Notes under the pieces: model-generated
Database searches by the model: none
Seen by the model: only the letters and a program-made list of their open reading frames with translations
Told to the model about the DNA's origin: nothing
Translations under genes and position numbers: made by a program
Shown here: positions 1 through 4,681 of the stretch, piece by piece
Layout of the letters: each line of letters begins with the position of its first letter
Numbering within the stretch: position 1 is the first letter of the stretch
NCBI GenBank assembly: GCA_050330055.1
Contig: JBHJOF010000410.1
Coordinates: forward strand, 1-5,655
Direction of reading: 5' to 3'
From: JBHJOF01 sp050330055
GTDB lineage: Bacteria; Pseudomonadota; Alphaproteobacteria; Kiloniellales; JAKSDN01
Length of the DNA stretch: 5,655 nt

Positions 1-1
1 C

Positions 2-577
2 ATGCGCATCGAGGGCCGCCCCTACACGACCATCGAGCGCAGCCTGGTCGAGCGCATGCTGCACGTGGTGCTGGGCGACCTCTCGGCCGCCTTCGACCCG
101 CTCTCGCCAGTCAGCTTCCGTTTCGAGCGGCTCGAGACCAACCCGCGCTTCGCCACCATCGCGCGGCCCGGCAACGCGGCCATCGTGGCCAAGCTTCGGG
201 TCGACATGGAAGACCGCGGCGGTCGCGTCGAGCTGCTGCTGCCCTACGCGACGCTGGAGCCCGTGCGCGAGCTGCTGTTGCAGATGTTCATGGGCGAGAA
301 ATTCGGCCGCGACTCGATCTGGGAAGGCCACCTGACCGCTGAGCTCTGGCAGACCGAGGTCGAGATCAAGGCGGTGCTCGATGAGCTGGAGCTGCCCCTC
401 GGCGACATCATGAACTGGCACGTGGGCAGCCGGCTGGAGCTCAACTGCACGCCGAAGTCCAAGGTCGAGCTGCGTTGCGGCGACGTTCGGATGTTCCGCG
501 GCAGCATGGGCCGCAAGAGCAACAACATCGCGGTGCGGGTCGCCGACCGATTGATCCGCCAGCAGAATGAGGTTTGA
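2..577 (+). CDS. fliM: Flagellar motor switch protein FliM, C-terminal part (5' truncated by window edge)
   Basis: FliM is a C-ring subunit of the flagellar switch at the cytoplasmic face of the basal body. It receives CheY-P at its N-terminus and changes rotation direction through FliG. The 191 visible residues cover the end of the middle (CheC-like) domain, with RIEGRPYTTIERSLVERM at residues 2-19, which is typical FliM. They also include the whole C-terminal FliN-like (SpoA) domain, from LPLGDIMNWHVG (131-142) through the glycine-containing GDVRMFRGSMG (160-170) to IAVRVADRL. The ATG at base 2 is almost certainly internal: the match starts in mid-domain, and full FliM proteins are about 320-370 residues. 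The N-terminal CheY-binding peptide therefore lies upstream, outside the window. The TGA stop (575-577) is followed at once by the next gene, implying co-transcription. Identification is by remembered family motifs; confidence is high. Confidence 0.95.
   Translation: MRIEGRPYTTIERSLVERMLHVVLGDLSAAFDPLSPVSFRFERLETNPRFATIARPGNAAIVAKLRVDMEDRGGRVELLLPYATLEPVRELLLQMFMGEKFGRDSIWEGHLTAELWQTEVEIKAVLDELELPLGDIMNWHVGSRLELNCTPKSKVELRCGDVRMFRGSMGRKSNNIAVRVADRLIRQQNEV
569..572 (+). promoter_or_regulatory. Ribosome binding site deciding the GTG start at 580
   Basis: GAGG lies inside the last codons of fliM, 7 nt before GTG 580. The spacing favours GTG 580 over TTG 574 as the start of the downstream gene and implies that its translation is coupled to fliM. 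Confidence 0.5.
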
Positions 578-579
578 CC

Positions 580-1110
580 GTGGACTACGCGTTGATCTTC
601 GATGGCGTAATCGCGGTTCTGCTGGTGGTCACCATCGTCTATGCCGCGACCCTGAACCGCAAGCTGTCGGCCCTGCGCTCGGCCAAAGGCGAGATGGAGC
701 GTCTGCTGGGCAGCTTCAGCGAGGCGATGGCCAAGGTCGAGCGCGGCCTCGCCGGCGCCCGCGACGCCGCCGAAGGCGCCGCCCAGGACCTGCGCAAGCA
801 GATCGAGACCGGCCGCGGTCTGGCCGACGACCTGGCCTTTCTGGTGCAGCGCGGCGGCGAGCTGGCCGACAAGCTGGATGGCGCCATTGCGGGCAGCCGC
901 GGTGTCGCTTCCGCGGCGCCGCGCCCGTCCACTGGGGCGACGACTGCCGATCCCGGCCAGGCCGCGCAGGTGCGCGACGCCAGTCGGCACCACCAGGCCG
1001 CTGGCATGGCGACTGCGGCGGTTGCCGTCGACCAGGATGCCGAGACGCATGCCGGCGCCCTCTCGCCGAAGCAGGCCGCCCTGCTCAAGGCGCTGAAGGC
1101 GATCCGCTAG
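580..1110 (+). CDS. DUF6468-like single-pass membrane protein with coiled coil, function unknown
   Basis: This protein has about 176 residues. An N-terminal hydrophobic segment (about residues 5-25, LIFDGVIAVLLVVTIVYAA) is a probable membrane anchor. It is followed by a charged, alanine-rich helical stretch (about 28-105, LNRKLSALRSAKGEMERLL onward) that looks like a coiled coil. A low-complexity Ala/Thr/Pro linker follows, and the tail ends in LSPKQAALLKALKAIR. I recall this architecture as the DUF6468 family found beside fliM in Rhodospirillales flagellar clusters, but this was not searched. Start choice: GTG at 580 has GAGG at 569-572, 7 nt upstream. The alternative TTG at 574 would overlap the fliM stop, give 178 residues and sit 1 nt from that motif. 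No enzymatic motif is visible. Its position between a switch gene and a MotE-like gene suggests a motor or export accessory role (inference). Confidence 0.8.
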   Translation: MDYALIFDGVIAVLLVVTIVYAATLNRKLSALRSAKGEMERLLGSFSEAMAKVERGLAGARDAAEGAAQDLRKQIETGRGLADDLAFLVQRGGELADKLDGAIAGSRGVASAAPRPSTGATTADPGQAAQVRDASRHHQAAGMATAAVAVDQDAETHAGALSPKQAALLKALKAIR

Positions 1111-1120
1111 GCCGGCAAGC

Positions 1121-1129
1121 AAGGAGGAG
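1121..1129 (+). promoter_or_regulatory. Strong Shine-Dalgarno of the MotE-like gene
   Basis: AAGGAGGAG sits just ahead of ATG 1132. It is the best ribosome binding site in the window and fixes that start codon. Confidence 0.75.
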
Positions 1130-1131
1130 CC

Positions 1132-1875
1132 ATGCAGGTCCGTCTCCTGCCAGTCTTGATCGTAGCTGCCGGCCTGGCCTTCACCGTCAAGGTGAACGGC
1201 ATCTGGCAGGGCCTCGATGCCGTCCTGCTGCCGGGCAGCGCCGGTGCCGAGGAAACGCCGCCGGCCGCCGCCGGCACGACCCGGGCGTCAAAGGGCGACG
1301 CGGCCTTGCCGGCGGGCGAGATGGCGGCTGGCGAGATGACCGGGCAGTCGGTCGCAGCGGCCGATCTGGGCGCGGCCGCAGACACTGCCTCCGGTGACGG
1401 GGGCACGGCCGGCATGGCGTCCGGCGCGGCGGCGATTCGCCCGACCGACCCCCTGGACCTGTCCGACGAGGAGATCCTGCTGCTGCAGCAGCTCAGCGAG
1501 CGGCGGGCCGAGATCGAGCGGCGCGCCCGCGAAATCGAGCGGCGAGCCGCCCTGCTCGAGGCGGCGGAGCAGCGCATCGACGACAAGGTCAAGGAGCTGC
1601 AGAACCTGCAGGCGACCATCCGGGAGATGCTGATCGAGCACGACGAGCAGGAAGAGGCGCAGATACGCAGCCTGGTCAAGATATACGAGAACATGAAGCC
1701 GAAAGATGCGGCGCGCATCTTCGAGCAGCTCGACATGCTGGTGCTGCTGGAAGTGATCGACCGCATGAGCGAGCGCCGGGCGGCGCCGATCCTGGCCAAG
1801 ATGCATCCCAGGAGGGCCCAGGAGGTCACGCTCGAGCTGGCGCAGCGCCGGGTGCTGCCTATCGCCAAGGACTAG
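1132..1875 (+). CDS. MotE-like protein (exported coiled coil plus MgtE-N-type helical domain)
   Basis: The protein has 247 residues. The N-terminus (LLPVLIVAAGLAFTVKV, about residues 5-21) is a signal peptide or uncleaved anchor, so the remainder should be periplasmic. Residues 35-105 are a low-complexity Ala/Gly linker. Residues 111-180 form a highly charged coiled coil with repeated RRAEIER/RAREIER heptads. Residues 181-240 (LVKIYENMKPKDAARIFEQL, then VIDRMSERRAAPILAKMHP) match the MgtE N-terminal-type repeat found in MotE. In Sinorhizobium meliloti, MotE is a periplasmic chaperone of the motor protein MotC. No motC is visible here, so the client is unknown. The gene lies 21 nt after the DUF6468-like gene and probably shares its transcript. 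The MgtE resemblance does not make it a magnesium transporter, since the CBS and transmembrane domains are absent. I am fairly sure of the family and unsure of the exact role. Confidence 0.85.
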   Translation: MQVRLLPVLIVAAGLAFTVKVNGIWQGLDAVLLPGSAGAEETPPAAAGTTRASKGDAALPAGEMAAGEMTGQSVAAADLGAAADTASGDGGTAGMASGAAAIRPTDPLDLSDEEILLLQQLSERRAEIERRAREIERRAALLEAAEQRIDDKVKELQNLQATIREMLIEHDEQEEAQIRSLVKIYENMKPKDAARIFEQLDMLVLLEVIDRMSERRAAPILAKMHPRRAQEVTLELAQRRVLPIAKD

Positions 1876-1911
1876 GCCGCGCGGCCGAAGTCATAAGGCG
1901 ATCTATGAATG

Positions 1912-1927
1912 TTTACCCGGTCTTAAC
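1912..1927 (+). promoter_or_regulatory. Putative CtrA binding site
   Basis: TTTA (1912-1915), seven bases, then TTAAC (1923-1927) match the alphaproteobacterial CtrA consensus TTAA-N7-TTAAC at 8 of 9 defined positions, with correct spacing. The box is centred about 87 nt before the cheY start. CtrA controls flagellar and chemotaxis genes in many alphaproteobacteria, so the context agrees. The TTAACC half could overlap a -35 element, but the region 16-18 nt downstream (around 1945-1952, A-rich) is only a weak -10 candidate. Confidence 0.4.
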
Positions 1928-1994
1928 CTCGAACCAGTAGCTTCGCGAAATTCGCATCTTCTCTATCCACTACCTAGCATCACTGCTTCGTATC

Positions 1995-2000
1995 AAGGAG
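1995..2000 (+). promoter_or_regulatory. Shine-Dalgarno of cheY
   Basis: AAGGAG lies 6 nt before ATG 2007, a near-ideal spacing that fixes the cheY start. Confidence 0.75.
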
Positions 2001-2006
2001 TTAACG

Positions 2007-2396
2007 ATGGCCGCCATCGACATGAACATGCCGGTCCTGATCGTCGATGACTATAAGACGATGCTGCGGATTATCCGCAACCTGCTGAAGCAGCTGGGCT
2101 TCCACAACGTGGACGAGGCCACGGACGGCGCCGCCGCCCTGCAGAAACTTCGTGACAAGCAGTACGGTCTGATCATCTCGGACTGGAACATGGAGCCGAT
2201 GAGCGGACTCCAGCTGCTCCAGGAGGTGCGCAGCGATCAGAACCTGAAGGCGCTGCCCTTCATCATGATCACGGCCGAGAGCAAGACCGAGAACGTGCTG
2301 GCCGCCAAGGAAGCCGGTGTCAGCAACTACATCGTGAAGCCCTTCAACGCCGCCACCTTGAAGACCAAGCTGACGTCGGTGATCGGCAACTTCTAG
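2007..2396 (+). CDS. cheY: Chemotaxis response regulator CheY
   Basis: This is a single receiver domain of 129 residues with no output domain, the normal CheY length. The acidic pocket is D14-D15, and the phosphoacceptor is D59 in LIISDWNM. The switch residues are T89 (ITAES) and Y108 (equivalent to E. coli Y106), and the conserved lysine is K111 in VKPF. Once phosphorylated by CheA, CheY-P diffuses to FliM and biases motor rotation. The loop after D59 reads WNMEPMSG, whereas E. coli has WNMPNMDG; the proline is one place later, a form I recall as common in alphaproteobacteria. The gene lies directly before cheZ and downstream of fliM. It is the first gene after the regulatory gap, so it probably heads a transcript. 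Confidence is high, although multiple CheY paralogues are usual and which one this is cannot be told. Confidence 0.94.
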   Translation: MAAIDMNMPVLIVDDYKTMLRIIRNLLKQLGFHNVDEATDGAAALQKLRDKQYGLIISDWNMEPMSGLQLLQEVRSDQNLKALPFIMITAESKTENVLAAKEAGVSNYIVKPFNAATLKTKLTSVIGNF

Positions 2397-2427
2397 GCCG
2401 GGCCGGCGTACCCGGAGCTCAGCAGCC

Positions 2428-3093
2428 ATGGTCGCCGCGGCACTGCCGGAGGACCTCGCCAGGCGTATCGAGGAACTGGCTCAGAAGCGTCCCGAGGTCG
2501 ACCCGGCTGACATCATCGAAGTGGTAGAGAGCGTTATGACATCCATCAGTGGCGATCTGTCGGCCGTGAACTTGAAGCTCTACGCCGAGATCGAATCGCT
2601 TGCCCGCTTCATCAATCACGCCAAGGCGGAGATTGCGGCGCTCCGCCCCGACGAGATCAAGGACCGCCACCTGGCCACGGCGACCGATGAGCTGGAAGCC
2701 ATCGTGGGTTCCACCGAGGCGGCGACCAACCAGATCTTCGAGGCCGTCGAGTCGATCGAGGCGCTGGCCAAGACCCTGCCGCCCGAGGCCGAGGAGAAGA
2801 TCACCCAGGCCGTGACCTCGGTTTACGAGGCCTGCGGCTTCCAGGACATCACCGGCCAGCGCATCACCAAGGTGGTCCACGCCCTGCAGCACATCGAAGG
2901 CAAGGTAGAAGGCCTGCTCAACGCCTTCGGCCAGGAGTTCCGGCGCGTGCCGGACGAAGCGAAGCCGGAGACCCCGCGCAAGCTGCCTCCGGGCAAGACC
3001 GCGCGGCCCGACGAGCATCTCATGAACGGCCCGCAGCGTCCGGAGGACGCGATCAGCCAGGCGGACATCGACGCCCTGCTCGGCTTCGACTAA
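2428..3093 (+). CDS. cheZ: CheY-P phosphatase CheZ
   Basis: The protein has 221 residues, close to the usual CheZ length, and is mostly helical. The catalytic signature FQDITGQRI lies at residues 138-146. D140 and Q144 correspond to E. coli D143 and Q147, the glutamine that positions water to hydrolyse the CheY aspartyl-phosphate. A proline/charge-rich flexible linker (about 172-208) precedes a C-terminal peptide, SQADIDALLGFD (210-221). This is the CheY-docking tail and resembles the FliM N-terminal CheY-binding peptide. CheZ works as a four-helix-bundle dimer in the cytoplasm. The gap to cheY is 31 nt. A GGAG at 2414-2417 lies 10 nt before the ATG, a slightly long but usable spacing. Many alphaproteobacteria dispose of CheY-P through phosphate-sink CheYs, so an intact CheZ here is informative about the signalling design. 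Confidence 0.92.
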   Translation: MVAAALPEDLARRIEELAQKRPEVDPADIIEVVESVMTSISGDLSAVNLKLYAEIESLARFINHAKAEIAALRPDEIKDRHLATATDELEAIVGSTEAATNQIFEAVESIEALAKTLPPEAEEKITQAVTSVYEACGFQDITGQRITKVVHALQHIEGKVEGLLNAFGQEFRRVPDEAKPETPRKLPPGKTARPDEHLMNGPQRPEDAISQADIDALLGFD

Positions 3094-3114
3094 GCGTCCG
3101 CTGGCGGTGGCTCG

Positions 3115-3885
3115 ATGGGAGGCTTTCTCCTGAAGGTCAGGCGCAGCCGGAGCGACCCCAACATCGTCGCGATGCTGAGCCTCTACCTGCTTCTGCTCGC
3201 TTTCTTCATCCTGCTGAACGCACTTTCCAAGCTCGAGGACGATCGCACCCGCACGGTGCTGAAGAGCGTCAACGAGGCCTTCAACGGGAACGTCCAGTCG
3301 CTCGACAGCGTCAAGTCCTATTCCGCCGCGCTCGGCCCGCTCGATCAATCGGGCGGTCTGCTGAGCGATATCCAGAAGCTGTTCGAATCCTCCATTCCGG
3401 CGGCCGAGACCGAGATGTCGGACAGCGGCACCCTGATGCGCCTGACCCTGGACTCGGAAAGCCTGTTCCGGCCCGGCCGGCCTGAGGTGCAGCCCAAGCG
3501 CAAGGCGTTCCTCGAGCAGCTTGCCAAGATCCTCATGACCGAGCGCAACGACGGCCTGGTGTTCGAGCTCGAGGTGATGCACGGCGTGCCCGAGGACAAG
3601 GCCGGCATCGTCGCCGAAGCCGGCCCCCGCTCGCTCGAGGTGCGGCGCATGGGCGTGCTGGTCAGCGCCTTCGAGTCCCTGACGCTGCCCCCGCCGCAGC
3701 TTTCGGTCGGCATCTCGCCGGGCCATCCCAACGAGGTGCTGCTGATCATCCGCGTCTTCGAGAAGCAGGCCGAGCCGATAGAGCTCGCACCGACGGAGCC
3801 CCTGAACGGCGGACGAGAGGGAGCCGCGGACCAGCGCGAAGAGGGCGCGGAGCCCGCGAGCGGGGAGGCCGGCGATGTCCTCTGA
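3115..3885 (+). CDS. Degenerate MotB-like protein (MotB1), lacks the channel aspartate
   Basis: The protein has 256 residues. A short basic N-terminus (R9, R10, R12) precedes one transmembrane helix at about 16-38, ending in the MotB-like LAFFILLNALSKLEDDR. Aligning AFF here with TFF of the next gene (and AFF of E. coli MotB) puts Ser22 where MotB has its proton-binding aspartate. Residues about 108-216 retain an OmpA-like outline: LFRPGRPEV, then an ELEVMHG strand, a helix with SLEVRRMGVLVSAF, and a final LLIIRVF strand. Arg177 fits the peptidoglycan-binding arginine, but the partner aspartate is not evident. The tail (217-256) is Glu/Gly/Ala-rich. The start is the only in-frame option after the cheZ stop, and its ribosome binding site is weak. 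The 3' end overlaps the intact motB by 11 nt, so translation is probably coupled. It is probably a non-conducting stator partner or scaffold (inference), possibly annotated elsewhere simply as MotB. Confidence 0.8.
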   Translation: MGGFLLKVRRSRSDPNIVAMLSLYLLLLAFFILLNALSKLEDDRTRTVLKSVNEAFNGNVQSLDSVKSYSAALGPLDQSGGLLSDIQKLFESSIPAAETEMSDSGTLMRLTLDSESLFRPGRPEVQPKRKAFLEQLAKILMTERNDGLVFELEVMHGVPEDKAGIVAEAGPRSLEVRRMGVLVSAFESLTLPPPQLSVGISPGHPNEVLLIIRVFEKQAEPIELAPTEPLNGGREGAADQREEGAEPASGEAGDVL

Positions 3886-4681
3886 CACGACTGCACCGGG
3901 CCAGGCGACCGCGACGCGGGATAAGCCGTCCGCACACACGCCATACTTTCCCCATTCCCCCGGCGCGACCTTCGGCGGCAAGGCACCGGCGGGCTACGAC
4001 GGCTCGTCGCAGGCCTGGCTGCTGACCTTCGCCGACCTGACGGCCTTGCTGATCACTTTCTTCGTCATGCTGTTCGCCATGTCGCAGGTCGAGCAGCGCA
4101 AATGGCAGAACCTGGTCAACGCGCTCGCCAATCGGCTCGATCTGGTGCGCGAGGTCGAGGTGGCGATTCCCAGGCAGACCCTGAACATCGACAGCATCCA
4201 GGCGCTGCCCGGCTCGAACCTGGACTATCTGAACGCGCTGCTGGAACACCATCTTGCGGCCGAGCCGCAGCTTGGTGAAGCGATGCTGCAGCGTCGGTCC
4301 GACCGCCTCGTGATCAGCCTGCCGGGCCCGCTGCTGTTCCCCTCCGGCGTCGCCGATCTCGATCCCGAGGGGGCGCGCGTCGTCTCCGCCCTCAGCGCCC
4401 TGCTGAGCAACCTGAGCAACCGCATCGAGGTGACCGGCAGCGCCGACCCGGTGCGTCCCATCAGTACCTTTGTGACCAACTGGGAGCTGTCGCTGGTCCG
4501 TGCCGCGCGCGTGGCCAGCCTGCTGACCGAGGCCGGTTACCAGCGTCCCATCATCCTGCGCGGCCTGGGCGACAGCCGTTTCGCGAAGCTGGCGCCCGAG
4601 CTCTCGCTCGAGCAGCGCGAGGCGCTGGCGCGGCGCGTCGACATTGCGGTGCTCGAGGACGCGCGGGAGGTGCGACAATGA
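3875..4681 (+). CDS. motB: Flagellar stator protein MotB (OmpA-type peptidoglycan-binding)
   Basis: The protein has 268 residues. A proline-rich cytoplasmic N-terminus (1-46) leads into the classical MotB segment WLLTFADLTALLITFF at residues 48-63. Asp54 is the ion-binding residue of the stator channel. Residues about 71-90 (QVEQRKWQNLVNALANRL) occupy the plug/linker position. An OmpA-like C-terminal domain spans about 143-262: LFPSGVADLDPEG, EVTGSADPVRP with Asp191, NWELSLVRAARVASLL with Arg209, and RRVDIAV at the end. Asp191 and Arg209 fit the pair that grips meso-diaminopimelate of peptidoglycan. The usual GHTD motif is altered to GSAD. The start overlaps the preceding motB-like gene, and GGGGAGG at 3862-3868 provides its ribosome binding site. 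No motA lies in the window, so its channel partner must be encoded elsewhere. The coupling ion (H+ or Na+) cannot be read from the sequence. Confidence 0.88.
   Translation: MSSDTTAPGQATATRDKPSAHTPYFPHSPGATFGGKAPAGYDGSSQAWLLTFADLTALLITFFVMLFAMSQVEQRKWQNLVNALANRLDLVREVEVAIPRQTLNIDSIQALPGSNLDYLNALLEHHLAAEPQLGEAMLQRRSDRLVISLPGPLLFPSGVADLDPEGARVVSALSALLSNLSNRIEVTGSADPVRPISTFVTNWELSLVRAARVASLLTEAGYQRPIILRGLGDSRFAKLAPELSLEQREALARRVDIAVLEDAREVRQ

Larger units (their letters stand above)
1876..2006 (+). promoter_or_regulatory. Intergenic regulatory region upstream of cheY
   Basis: This 131-bp gap is clearly richer in A+T than the surrounding genes and is the only sizeable non-coding stretch in the window, so a promoter for the cheY-cheZ-motB block is likely here. 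It contains a CtrA-like box (1912-1927), the palindrome TTCGCGAA (1942-1949) and the cheY ribosome binding site. No sigma-54 (-24/-12) or FliA-type sigma-28 promoter was recognised. At its left end, GGCCGCGCGGCC (1875-1886) is palindromic but has no loop and no following T-run, so it was not called a terminator. Confidence 0.5.

Noticed and set aside
244..1122. Reverse-strand open frame of 292 codons opposite fliM and the DUF6468-like gene
   Set aside because: It is antisense to well-supported coding sequence, has low-complexity Gly/Ala/Arg composition, and no recognisable family.
567..1397. Forward open frame of 276 codons, which could suggest a frameshifted gene
   Set aside because: It overlaps two supported genes in another frame. 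Its Arg/Gly-rich translation is typical of an off-frame GC-rich read, with no homology to either neighbour.
1501..1555. Nucleotide tandem repeat in the MotE-like gene
   Set aside because: The periodicity comes from heptads of the coiled coil (ERRAxEI pattern) and the units are imperfect, so it is not a separate repeat element.
1132..1875. Magnesium transporter MgtE
   Set aside because: Only the MgtE-N-type helical repeat is present. There are no CBS domains or transporter membrane domain, and the flagellar context fits MotE.
1875..1886. GGCCGCGCGGCC as a rho-independent terminator after the MotE-like gene
   Set aside because: It is a perfect palindrome without a loop and with no T-run downstream, so hairpin termination is not supported.
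2396..2407. GC-rich GGCCGGGCCGGC between cheY and cheZ as a terminator
   Set aside because: It lacks a T-tract, and only 31 nt separate the genes, so read-through into cheZ is expected.
2419..3981. Reverse-strand open frame of 520 codons across cheZ and the first motB-like gene
   Set aside because: It is a GC-rich shadow frame antisense to two recognisable genes. Its translation is rich in Arg/Gly/Leu/His with no domain, and it spans gene borders.
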